54,395 bases of DNA from Flavobacteriaceae bacterium (GTDB lineage: Bacteria > Bacteroidota > Bacteroidia > Flavobacteriales > Flavobacteriaceae): assembly GCA_013215095.1 (NCBI GenBank), contig JABSPM010000094.1, forward strand, positions 1 to 54,395, given 5' to 3'. Below are positions 47,001-54,395 of the stretch, piece by piece; positions within the stretch are counted from its first letter, which is position 1, and each line of letters starts with the position of its first letter. The position numbers were made by a program, and so were the translations under genes. The notes under the pieces are model-generated. The model had not been told where the DNA came from and did not search any database. It worked only from the letters and a program-made list of their open reading frames with translations.

Positions 47001-47771
47001 ATGTCAGATAACAATAAATTTAATAATGTTTTAAGCAATTTACGTAATCAATCACCATTGGTCCACAATATCACGAATTATGTTGTGATGAACAATACGG
47101 CTAACGCTTTATTATCTATTGGAGCTTCTCCTGTGATGGCTCATGCTTCAGAAGAAGTAGAAGATATTGTTTCCATATCATCTTCTGTAGTTATTAATAT
47201 GGGAACATTGAGTGAAAAATGGATTGATGCTATGCTTTTGGCGACAACCAAAGCAAAAGAACTGGATAAACCCATTGTCTTTGACCCTGTGGGTGTAGGT
47301 GCTTCAAAATATAGAACAGAAACTGCAAAAAAAATAATCAGTACGGCAACGCCTCAAGTTATCAGAGGAAATGCCTCGGAAATTATGGCTTTGGCACAAT
47401 TAACTAACAATTCTAAAGGAGTGGATAGCACCATTAGTTCAGATACAGCAGTGGCTGCTGCTCAAACACTTTCAAAAGAATTAAATAACACCATCGTTAT
47501 CAGTGGTTCTACGGATTATATTATTTCGAATAATCAAATTAGTGAAGTAGTTGATGGGAGTTCTTTAATGACAAAAGTAACTGGTATGGGGTGTACGGCT
47601 ACTGCAATCATTGGTGCTTGTATAGCAGTGGAATCTGATTATCATTTAGCTTCAAGTGTTGCCATGAAAATTATGGGTAAAGCAGGCAATGATGCTGAAA
47701 AAAAATCAAACGGACCGGGTAGTTTTCAATTGAATTTTTTAGATAGGTTATACAACCTAAAAGAACTGTAA
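47001..47771 (+). CDS. thiM: Hydroxyethylthiazole kinase
   Basis: 256 residues from the ATG at 47001; a GTG at 46968 would add 11 residues. It phosphorylates salvaged 4-methyl-5-hydroxyethylthiazole. Motifs: SPLVHNITNYVVMN, FDPVGVGASKYR, RGNASEIMAL and the C-terminal TGMGCTATA with the conserved cysteine. First gene under the TPP riboswitch. Its TAA shares one base with the thiE ATG. Confidence 0.96.
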   Translation: MSDNNKFNNVLSNLRNQSPLVHNITNYVVMNNTANALLSIGASPVMAHASEEVEDIVSISSSVVINMGTLSEKWIDAMLLATTKAKELDKPIVFDPVGVGASKYRTETAKKIISTATPQVIRGNASEIMALAQLTNNSKGVDSTISSDTAVAAAQTLSKELNNTIVISGSTDYIISNNQISEVVDGSSLMTKVTGMGCTATAIIGACIAVESDYHLASSVAMKIMGKAGNDAEKKSNGPGSFQLNFLDRLYNLKEL

Positions 47772-48415
47772 TGAAAAAAGCAGATTATTCCTTAATGTAT
47801 GTAACTGATGATAGAATAACAGACGATAGGTTGTTTATTAACATTTTGGAAGCCAGCTTAAAAGGCGGAGCAACCATTATACAATTAAGAGAGAAAAACC
47901 TTGATACCAAAGCATTTTTCAGACGAGCTAAAAAAGTAAAGTGCATTTGCAAAAAATACGAAGTTCCGTTCATCATCAATGATAGAATTGATATCGCCTT
48001 GGCTGTTGACGCAAATGGCGTTCATTTAGGACAAAAAGATTTACCCATTGCCGTAGCAAGAAAATTATTAGAGAAAGATAAAATTATTGGCTTGTCTATA
48101 AGTAATATACAAGAAGCTGTTGCTGCCAACCATGAAGAAATTGATTATATAGGAATTTCCCCAATTTTTAACACAGTTACCAAAACTAAAGATTTAGAGA
48201 GACCTTTAGGTCTTGATGGCTTTATAAAAATTAAACAAATAAGTACAAAACCTATGATTTGTATTGGTGGAATTAATAAAGAAAATGCAGTTGAAATCAT
48301 CCACAATGGGGCTGATGGAATTGCGGTTATTTCGGCCATTTCCCAGGCAAGAAATTCGGAAACAGAAACAAGAAATTTAAAAAATATTACATGCCAAACT
48401 GGTACAAAAAAATAA
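47771..48415 (+). CDS. thiE: Thiamine-phosphate synthase
   Basis: 214 residues, TIM barrel. It joins HMP pyrophosphate and thiazole phosphate into thiamin phosphate. IQLREKN, FIINDRIDIALAVDANGVHL and YIGISPIFNTVTK are diagnostic, with GGINKENA for phosphate binding. Coupled to thiM (TAATG) and overlapping tenA by 25 bases. Confidence 0.96.
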   Translation: MKKADYSLMYVTDDRITDDRLFINILEASLKGGATIIQLREKNLDTKAFFRRAKKVKCICKKYEVPFIINDRIDIALAVDANGVHLGQKDLPIAVARKLLEKDKIIGLSISNIQEAVAANHEEIDYIGISPIFNTVTKTKDLERPLGLDGFIKIKQISTKPMICIGGINKENAVEIIHNGADGIAVISAISQARNSETETRNLKNITCQTGTKK

Positions 48416-49044
48416 ACAATCAAACCGATTATATTTTACAAAAAATAAAAGAGCACCCATTTATCATTGAATTAATGGATGGAACACTTGAAAAAGATAT
48501 CTTTCATTTTTACATTAATCAAGATGCGTTGTATTTATCAGAATACAAAAAAGTATTGTCTATTACAGGCGTAAGGTGTTCGGATGAAGCAGATACTCAT
48601 TTTTTTTTAGATGCTGCTACAGGAATAATTCACGTAGAAAATGCTCTGCATAACCTATTTATAAAACAAGATATATTTAACGCAAAGCCTTCTCCCACTT
48701 GTGAACTTTACATCAGCTATTTGTCTCGAATTGTAAATACCCATTCTGTAGAAGAAAGTCTTGCAGCCATCCTTCCTTGTTTTACTATTTACAAACAAGT
48801 GGGGGACTATATTCTGGAGCATCAAACCAATAAAACAGATAACCCCTATCAAAATTGGATAAATACCTATGGAGGAGAGGATTTTGCGAAATCTGTACAG
48901 AGAGCAATTGAAATCACCAACAAACATGCTCAAACAGCTTCGAGTGGAATTTTAACGAAAATGGAAATGGCTTTTGAAAAAGCATCTAAATTGGAATGGA
49001 TGTTTTGGGACAGTGCATACAATAAAGAATCATGGAAACTATAA
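48391..49044 (+). CDS. tenA: Aminopyrimidine aminohydrolase / thiaminase II
   Basis: 217 residues, all-helical TenA fold. It hydrolyses degraded aminopyrimidines to HMP for thiamin salvage. The catalytic cysteine lies in AAILPCFTIYKQVGDYI, and the start KINNQTDYILQKIKEHPFI and end WMFWDSAYNKESW fit the family. It overlaps both neighbours, 25 bases with thiE and 13 with thiD. Confidence 0.95.
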   Translation: MPNWYKKINNQTDYILQKIKEHPFIIELMDGTLEKDIFHFYINQDALYLSEYKKVLSITGVRCSDEADTHFFLDAATGIIHVENALHNLFIKQDIFNAKPSPTCELYISYLSRIVNTHSVEESLAAILPCFTIYKQVGDYILEHQTNKTDNPYQNWINTYGGEDFAKSVQRAIEITNKHAQTASSGILTKMEMAFEKASKLEWMFWDSAYNKESWKL

Positions 49045-49847
49045 AAACACCTTATAAAAGCGTATTGACTATTGCAGGAAGCGATTCTGGTGGCGGAGCA
49101 GGAATTCAGGCAGATATAAAGAGTATCAGTGCTTGTGGTGCTTATGCAGCTAGTGTTATTACAGCCACTACGGCACAAAACACGCAAGGCGTATTTGATA
49201 TTCATGCCATTCCTATCACCCATTTAGAAAAACAATTGGATGCTGTTTTAAGTGATATTCGATTTGGATCAGTTAAAATAGGGATGCTGCACTCTTGTGA
49301 AGTAATTAAAACCGTTGCCTCAAAATTATCAGCATACAATGTCAATAACATTGTATTAGATCCCGTTATGCTAGCTACTTCTGGAGATAAATTAATAACA
49401 GATAATGCAATAGATTGTTTAAAGGGTTTTTTACCAAAAGCAAGTTTGATAACACCAAATATTCCTGAAGCGGAAATACTAATTGGGCATAAAATCAGTC
49501 GTAAAAATTTTAAAGATTCAGCAATTGAAATTGGTAAAAAATATAACACTTCTGTTTTGTTAAAAGGTGGTCATTTGGTTCAAGAAACCAATAAAATGAT
49601 GGATGTTTTATTCAACAAAAAAACGAATAAAAACCTTGAAATTTTCAATCCTAAAATCAAAACGAACAATACCCACGGAACAGGTTGTAGCTTATCTACT
49701 AGTATTGCGACTTTTTTATGTCTAGGATTCGATTTGGAAGTAGCTGTTAAAAGAGGTTGCGGATATGTAAATCAAGCAATTTACAATGGGAAAAATATGG
49801 TTTTGGGAAAAGGAAACAATCCAATTAATCATTTTGGTTTAAAATAA
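49032..49847 (+). CDS. thiD: Hydroxymethylpyrimidine / phosphomethylpyrimidine kinase
   Basis: 271 residues, ribokinase fold. It phosphorylates HMP twice. TIAGSDSGGGAGIQADIKS, LDPVMLATSGDKL, LLKGGHLV and the anion hole THGTGCSLSTSIATFL are all present. Last gene of the salvage operon. No thiC, thiG, thiH or thiS is here, so the operon handles scavenged pyrimidine and thiazole only. Repeat copy B begins 5 bases after the stop. Confidence 0.96.
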   Translation: METIKTPYKSVLTIAGSDSGGGAGIQADIKSISACGAYAASVITATTAQNTQGVFDIHAIPITHLEKQLDAVLSDIRFGSVKIGMLHSCEVIKTVASKLSAYNVNNIVLDPVMLATSGDKLITDNAIDCLKGFLPKASLITPNIPEAEILIGHKISRKNFKDSAIEIGKKYNTSVLLKGGHLVQETNKMMDVLFNKKTNKNLEIFNPKIKTNNTHGTGCSLSTSIATFLCLGFDLEVAVKRGCGYVNQAIYNGKNMVLGKGNNPINHFGLK

Positions 49848-49851
49848 CTGA

Positions 49852-50516
49852 TTACAATAAGTAGTGTTTGGATTGTCGAACGCAAAATCTGAATATCCTG
49901 TTGACTAAAACCCACGTCCTGCTTACGTTTGGTGTGAGTTCAACTAGTATGTGTATTGCGATGCATTTGTTTTGTGGTATTCGAGTTCAGATTTTAGGAC
50001 TAAGAAAGGAAAAAAGAGAATTTTAAGACGCAAATTCTTTTTTTTAGGTCTAATATTAATTTTTCAAGGCAAGGCAAGAATAAATAACAAGTCACAAATT
50101 TTATTATCTGGTGAACCAGCTTTATGATGTATTTATATCGCAGCGAAAAGCTATTAAAATTGCTTAGACTGATGAGTTACAGCATTTCATATTCTTATTG
50201 ATTTTACCATTTAATTCAACGGTAATCCTCGTGGTTGTTAGATTATTGTTCTAGAATTGAGTGATTTATGAAGCATTCTCTACATATAACGTTAAAGCAA
50301 ACCTCTTGATCCATAATGTTATAAAGAGATGAGTGAGTCAAAATGGAGTGAAACCTATGGTGTTTCTTGGGTAAGTGTTCAAGAAAAAGTAACATCTGAT
50401 ATGTTAGAAATAATCAATTTAGTAATTTGAAAAATTCCCTCGATTTCCTGCATTTATAAATAAAAATCATACAAGGTGTGTAAAGTTAATAACTTTGTAC
50501 AATTGTTGGCAACAAT
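49852..50516 (+). repeat. Long dispersed repeat, copy B (downstream of thiD)
   Basis: About 665 bp, direct copy of A. The palindromic part has perfect 10-base arms AAAATCTGAA / TTCAGATTTT roughly 110 bases apart, then an AGAATTT / AAATTCT hairpin with eight Ts (about 50017-50045) that could end thiD transcription. It finishes at ATTGTTGGCAACAAT, a near-perfect 15-base palindrome, immediately ahead of the lysR gene end. The start shows the word ACAATAA-TAGTGTT, shared with copy C. Confidence 0.88.
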
Positions 50517-50553
50517 ATAAAAGCAGAACCCAAAAGACAATTCAAGAGAATAA

Positions 50554-51438
50554 TTAACCTTTTATTTTAAGGTAATACCCAAAGTCATTAAACTTGTTGG
50601 TTTTTAGTTCATTCTTTGAAAAATAATCTATGATTTTAGCAATAGCAGGATTCTGCAAACTTTTCCTTGGATAAGCTAATCCCACTTCTCGATAATACCT
50701 TGGACCATTATATGGAACCACTTGAAAACCATACCAACCATCCGCAAAAGCTTCGGGTAAAAAGGTAACACCCAGTCCTGCCATAACCATTGTTAACGTT
50801 TCCGTTTTTGATGAACAGTTTGCCACTGTCATCATTTTATTACTTTGTGTATTAAGAATAGATAAACACTGTTTATGAGCTTCACAAGGCGGACAATGAA
50901 TAAAAGTTTCATTTTCCAAATCACTCAATTCTACACTTTCTTTATTTAACAAGTGATTCCCATTAGGAACACACAAAACATAATCTTCTTTCCAAAGTGG
51001 TAAAAACAAGTCTTCCTCATTCTTCCATTCTCTAACCAATAAGTTGATCTCATTTTCTCGACCTATTTCCTTTGTTACCCATTCAACAGAGTCACATAAT
51101 TTAGAGGAAATTCTAAAAAACTGTTGTTTGTGCTCTTGTGGCAAACTTTCAGCAACACCAATCTGAATTTTATTCTTGAAATTCTCTTTAGAAAAAATTC
51201 CATTTAGCGATTGAAATTCTGAAACTAATCTTTTTGCTATAGGATATAGATAATGTGCTTCAGTTTTTAACTCTACCCCTTTTTTATGTCTTTCAAAAAG
51301 AGTTTTACCCAGTTCCTCTTCCAATTGTTTTATTCCATTAGAAATATTGGGTTGGGAAACAAAACATTGTTGTGCTGCACGAGTTAAATTTTTCTGCTCA
51401 TAAACTGAAATAAAGAATTTTAACAATCTTACATCCAT
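50554..51438 (-). CDS. LysR-family transcriptional regulator
   Basis: 294 residues: N-terminal winged helix (LTRAAQQCFVSQPNISNGIK, QLEEELGKTLFERHKKG) and a periplasmic-binding-like effector domain (about 90-285). A cysteine cluster HCPPCEAHKQC is at about residues 174-185, with further cysteines at the start of the effector domain. It is divergent from the alpha/beta hydrolase across 161 bases and probably regulates it and itself. The effector is unknown; the cysteines make a redox or metal input worth considering. Confidence 0.9.
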   Translation of the reverse strand: MDVRLLKFFISVYEQKNLTRAAQQCFVSQPNISNGIKQLEEELGKTLFERHKKGVELKTEAHYLYPIAKRLVSEFQSLNGIFSKENFKNKIQIGVAESLPQEHKQQFFRISSKLCDSVEWVTKEIGRENEINLLVREWKNEEDLFLPLWKEDYVLCVPNGNHLLNKESVELSDLENETFIHCPPCEAHKQCLSILNTQSNKMMTVANCSSKTETLTMVMAGLGVTFLPEAFADGWYGFQVVPYNGPRYYREVGLAYPRKSLQNPAIAKIIDYFSKNELKTNKFNDFGYYLKIKG

Positions 51439-51496
51439 AAATAAAAATTATAATATTCATTTAAAAATAGTATTTTCGCATTCAAAAACAAGTATT

Positions 51497-51504
51497 TATC
51501 TTTG
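51497..51504 (+). promoter_or_regulatory. Candidate -7 element of the hydrolase gene
   Basis: TATCTTTG, perfect consensus, in the lysR/hydrolase divergent region, 95 bases before the ATG. The LysR binding site is expected nearby, but I see no clear T-N11-A box that stands out from the AT-rich background. Confidence 0.4.
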
Positions 51505-51599
51505 AATTGTAAAAAATTATAGTAACCAACATAATTGAGAAACAAAAGTATGATTTGTTTTAGTTATGACAAAAAAAATAATAACAAAACAATAAAAAG

Positions 51600-52649
51600 A
51601 TGAAAAATAGATTTTCAAAAACCAGATTAGTAACAATTTTAATTTTTAATATAATGTTTAATATTAATGCACAAACAAAACAATCAGATGCTACCTATGA
51701 CATAAAATACATGGTAGGAAAAAACAAAGTAAATTTTTTGAGCGAAGGAACTCGAATAGCTGCAAACTTGTTTGTACCCGAAAATTATAGTCCAAATAGA
51801 AGCTTTTTAGCTATAGTGTGTATTACTCCAGCAAGTGGAATAAAAGAACAAACCGCAGGGATTTATGCCGAAAAATTGGCTAAAGAGGGTTTTGTAACAT
51901 TAGCCTTTGACCACAGGACTTATGGAGAAAGCGGAGGTTACCCAAGAGGAATGGAAAATGCACCAATGAAAGTCGAAGATATAAAAAATGCTATTTCTTT
52001 TATAAGAACTGTTCCGGGAGTTGACAGAGAAAAAGTTGCCGAATTAGGAATTTGTTCAGGTGCAGGATACAGTATACAAACTGCAATTTTTGACCAACGT
52101 GTAAAATCAGTTGCAACAGTAAGCGGATTTGTTGACTTTATTGATTATGGTTTAGGCGGAGCTACACAGTACTCAGATGTTTTAAAAGGGGATAAAGTAG
52201 CACAATTTCAGCAACAAATTAGAATGGGAAGCGAAGCTCGTCAAAAATATTTCGAAACAGGAGAAGTAGTTTTAGTTGACGGAATTCCTATTGACAATTC
52301 TGGAATGGGAGAATTTTGGGACAGAGCAGCTCAATATTACCGTAATCCAAAACGTGGCGGACAATTTCCAACATATACACCTTTAAGAGCAGCTATGTCA
52401 TTAGATACTCGCTATTTCTTTAACCCAAGCGAACAGATGGAATTAATGTCTGACAGACCATTTTTGGCAATTATCGGAGAAAATGCCTTATCTGCTTATT
52501 TCAGCGAAGTAGCAGTTGACAGAGCCAAGGGAGATAAAGAGTTGTTTAAAATTAAAAATGCAACTCACTTTGATTTATATGACCAAGAGCAATATGTGAA
52601 TCAAGCTGTAGAAAAATTAACTTCTTACTATAAAAGAACATTGAACTAA
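51600..52649 (+). CDS. Exported alpha/beta hydrolase
   Basis: 349 residues: signal peptide (about 1-25, FNINAQ), then an alpha/beta hydrolase fold of the dienelactone-hydrolase-like group. The nucleophile elbow reads GICSGAG, which puts a cysteine (C152) at the nucleophile position; the acid and base would be in the FLAIIGEN and NATHFDLYD regions. Substrate unknown. It is the likely target of the divergent LysR regulator. A strong hairpin follows. Confidence 0.88.
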   Translation: MKNRFSKTRLVTILIFNIMFNINAQTKQSDATYDIKYMVGKNKVNFLSEGTRIAANLFVPENYSPNRSFLAIVCITPASGIKEQTAGIYAEKLAKEGFVTLAFDHRTYGESGGYPRGMENAPMKVEDIKNAISFIRTVPGVDREKVAELGICSGAGYSIQTAIFDQRVKSVATVSGFVDFIDYGLGGATQYSDVLKGDKVAQFQQQIRMGSEARQKYFETGEVVLVDGIPIDNSGMGEFWDRAAQYYRNPKRGGQFPTYTPLRAAMSLDTRYFFNPSEQMELMSDRPFLAIIGENALSAYFSEVAVDRAKGDKELFKIKNATHFDLYDQEQYVNQAVEKLTSYYKRTLN

Positions 52650-52690
52650 AAAATGAAATACTGTTGCCAATAACTAGAATAACGTGTATA

Positions 52691-52734
52691 AGCAATAGCG
52701 GTTTGAGTTATCACTCAAACCGCTATTGCTTTTA
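52691..52734 (+). terminator. Perfect 18-bp-arm hairpin after the hydrolase
   Basis: AGCAATAGCGGTTTGAGT and its exact complement are separated by TATC and followed by TTTT. It can work as a terminator, but the arms are far longer than in the other terminators of the window. It follows AATAACTAGAATAACG, a word partly shared with the end of grpB, so it may be a cassette-end structure. Confidence 0.8.
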
Positions 52735-52756
52735 ATTAAGTATATTGCTTACCGAA

Positions 52757-53145
52757 AAGTAGTTGTTTAAAATCCGCTACTGTTCATAGTGTGTAGTTAG
52801 CTTTTTTGAACCTTCTATTTGAGGTAGGGAAATGTGTTTGTCTTCTATTCTAGGATTTTATAAATGGCACGAAGCCCATAAACGGTGTGTTTGAAAAAGC
52901 TTTCTAAAGGGGTTTTATGCTAATTCTTTAATATGGAGTAAATAATCTAAAACCTGCTCTTTATTTAACGCACTAGGGCAACAATTGAAATGCAAGGCAA
53001 AATGTGCCAAACATCGGCTGCAATTTTTAACGGTACTCTCGCTTTTGCCAGAAAGTTGATAATGGCGTTTTAATAGATAATAGGAATTCCTGAAATTGGG
53101 AACTTTTTTACAAGCCCTTTCAATTATGGTTTCACTTTTTTTCAT
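52757..53145 (-). pseudogene. Decayed tyrosine recombinase, N-terminal part
   Basis: The intact 76-codon piece (53145-52915) is the SAM-like N-terminal domain of a tyrosine integrase (SESTVKNCSRCLAHFALHFN, NKEQVLDYLLHIKE). Downstream the reading continues after frameshifts: FFKHTVYGLRAIYKILE near 52900-52850, then EDKHISLPQIEGSKKL in another frame, an in-frame stop, and LNNYF. The catalytic domain is missing; homology ends near the 18-bp-arm hairpin. It is not functional. Confidence 0.75.
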
Positions 53146-53242
53146 AATTTTAGGATGAAATATTTGTTGAACATAGGATAGTAATTTTTTACGATTTCTA
53201 CGTAAAAAGTCAGTCGCTTATAAGCGGGTTTAGTTCAACACT

Positions 53243-53414
53243 GTATATAGCAAATAGGGCGTTCGGTGGTTTACGAAAGTTCAGTGCTTTTTACCAACAC
53301 CGCCAAATCGTTGATTTGGCTTTTAAAATGAATAAGATAAAAACAAAATACAACGCTTTGGCTCAGTGCAAACCCGAAAGTTTATCGCTTTCTACTGTCC
53401 TAATTGCTATATAC
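53243..53414. repeat. Long inverted repeat ahead of grpB
   Basis: GTATATAGCAAATAGG (53243-53258) and CCTAATTGCTATATAC (53399-53414) are complementary at 15 of 16 positions and enclose about 140 bases. Inside is a hairpin GCCAAATC-GTT-GATTTGGC followed by TTTT (53302-53324). Just outside is the palindrome CGCTTATAAGCG (53215-53226). The right arm ends eight bases before the grpB ATG, so it may carry its promoter. Confidence 0.75.
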
Positions 53415-53421
53415 TAAACGA

Positions 53422-53958
53422 ATGTTAATCAAAAAATATACATCGAATTGGGTTCAAGACTTTACGGATTTAAAACGTGAAATTGAAAATGAATTAAAAG
53501 GTCTTGAACATAATATTGAGCATGTTGGTAGTACTTCTGTACCGAAATTAGATTCCAAACCAATTATTGACATTGATATAATTTATGATGATGAATCGGA
53601 ATTTGAAAGAATCAAATCTGGATTAATTAAACTCGGATATTATCATAATGGAAATCAAGGAATTGAAAAAAGAGAAGTGTTTAAACGAGAAAAAAAATCA
53701 TTGAATGGAATTTTAGATTCAATTTCTCATCACCTTTATGTTTGTCAATCTAACAGCAAACCATTGGAAAGACATATTCTAATGCGAAATTATTTAAGAA
53801 AAAATGATTCAGCTAGAATAAAATATCAGGAAATGAAATATCTGTTAGCAGAAAAGGCAAATCAGGATAAAAAACTGTATGCGAAATTAAAAGAATTGAA
53901 TATCAATAATTTTATTGACGAAATAATAGAAATAGAAAAACGAATACACAATAACTAG
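53422..53958 (+). CDS. GrpB family protein (nucleotidyltransferase-like fold)
   Basis: 178 residues from the ATG at 53422; an in-frame TTG at 53404 is less likely. UPF0157/GrpB features: EHVGSTSVPKLDSKPIIDIDI with the GS and paired Asp of a polymerase-beta-type fold, and HHLYVCQSNSKPLERHILMRNYL. Some GrpB-like proteins are fused to CoaE. Activity here is unknown. It stands alone between an inverted repeat and repeat copy C, whose first bases overlap its last codons, as expected for a cassette gene. Confidence 0.88.
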   Translation: MLIKKYTSNWVQDFTDLKREIENELKGLEHNIEHVGSTSVPKLDSKPIIDIDIIYDDESEFERIKSGLIKLGYYHNGNQGIEKREVFKREKKSLNGILDSISHHLYVCQSNSKPLERHILMRNYLRKNDSARIKYQEMKYLLAEKANQDKKLYAKLKELNINNFIDEIIEIEKRIHNN

Positions 53959-54140
53959 TGTTCGGATTGCCGAAGCCCAAAATCTGAACATCCTGTTGAC
54001 TAAAACCCACGCCCTGCTTGCGTTTGGCATGAGTTCAACTAGTATGGGTATTGGGATGCTTTGCATTTTGGTATTCGAGTCCATATTTCAGGACTTAGGA
54101 AGGAAAAATAGAATTTGAGGGTTCAAATTCTATTTTTTTA
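53947..54140 (+). repeat. Dispersed repeat, copy C (5' part only)
   Basis: About 190 bp matching the beginning of copies A and B, starting at CACAATAACTAGTGTT within the last codons of grpB. It includes the palindromic segment and the hairpin TAGAATTTGA-GGG-TTCAAATTCTA followed by Ts. Homology stops near 54140, where recombinase coding sequence begins. Confidence 0.85.
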
Positions 54141-54150
54141 TCGGACACAA

Positions 54151-54395
54151 ATGATAAGGAATGCTAAGAATAATAAAGACCGATATTCGTTACTCTCCGA
54201 AAAATCATTAAAATATTTAAGAACGCATTATAAGCAATGGAAACCTAAAAAGTATCTCTTCGAATTCCCAAATGGAATGAAATATTCTGGAAAAAGTGTA
54301 GGAGCAATTGCTGCTAGAGCTGATTTAAAAGCAAATATCAAAAGAAGGATCACACCGCATATACTTAGACACTCGTTTGCAACTCACCTATTAGA
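54151..54395 (+). pseudogene. Tyrosine recombinase catalytic part, 5' truncated and cut by window end
   Basis: The open frame runs from 54112 to the edge. From 54151 it reads IRNAKNNKDRYSLLSEK, YLFEFPNGMKYS and TPHILRHSFATHLL, the conserved HxxR box and lysine-bearing hairpin of XerC/D-like integrases. The N-terminal domain and first catalytic arginine are missing, because repeat copy C abuts it directly. It is probably a relic; the rest lies beyond the window, so I cannot exclude a usable fragment. Confidence 0.75.

Noticed and set aside
49202-49549. 115-codon minus-strand frame inside thiD
   Set aside because: Antisense shadow of a clear thiD with all ribokinase-family motifs.
49852-50516. 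Repeat as an insertion sequence or integron attC
   Set aside because: No transposase gene or terminal inverted repeats of an IS are present, and the RYYYAAC/GTTRRRY boxes of attC sites are not found at the right places.
1-54395. CRISPR array, prophage or rRNA operon
   Set aside because: No regularly spaced short repeats, phage structural genes or rRNA sequence were seen in the window.

Overview
The window looks like chromosome of a low-GC marine member of the Flavobacteriaceae (Bacteroidota). The evidence is type IX secretion (T9SS) substrates and a T9SS plug protein, a Na+-translocating NQR operon, DUF families typical of the group (DUF6029, DUF6695, DUF6702, DUF4846), lipoproteins with loose lipoboxes, and promoters with the Bacteroidota TAnnTTTG -7 element and no clear Shine-Dalgarno sites. 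I cannot place it to genus.

Region 1 (1-10535, minus strand): a tandem array of at least five paralogous genes of about 630 codons, the first cut by the window edge. Each encodes a signal peptide, an adhesin-like jelly roll, Ig-like linker, an Omp28-type domain with a WCG[WY]CP redox motif, and (in the four complete copies) a T9SS C-terminal sorting domain. A gene-free stretch of about 1.3 kb follows. Next comes a trio: an outer-membrane DUF6029 protein, a TlpA-type thioredoxin, and a divergent Omp28-type lipoprotein with the same WCGWCP motif. Array and trio together look like a cell-surface or secreted thiol-disulfide system, and this is the best candidate in the window for something undescribed.

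Region 2 (15-45 kb): mostly ordinary core genes. They are pruA, an NRDE/DUF6695 pair, apaG, the T9SS plug gene, nqrABCDEF with the flavin transferase apbE nearby, the operon map-DUF3050-methyltransferase-DUF423, an acetyl-CoA hydrolase/transferase, gpmI with a HAD phosphatase, an M48 peptidase, a GNAT enzyme, tRNA-Gly(UCC), pepE, a surface cluster (two CarboxypepD_reg-like proteins, DUF6702, M1 peptidase), tatA, an S8 protease lipoprotein and an O-methyltransferase.

Region 3 (46-54.4 kb): accessory, cassette-like DNA. A TPP riboswitch controls an overlapping thiamin salvage operon, thiM-thiE-tenA-thiD. This operon lies between two direct copies of a roughly 640-bp repeat. A divergent lysR / alpha-beta hydrolase unit follows, bordered by a short inverted repeat. 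After it come a perfect 18-bp-arm hairpin, a decayed tyrosine recombinase, a long inverted repeat, a grpB-like gene, a third truncated repeat copy, and the 3' part of a tyrosine recombinase at the right edge. The first 190 bp or so of the repeat (a palindromic segment plus a terminator-like hairpin) sits directly after the stop codons of thiD and grpB. That arrangement suggests single-operon cassettes strung together by a recombinase- or repeat-based process.
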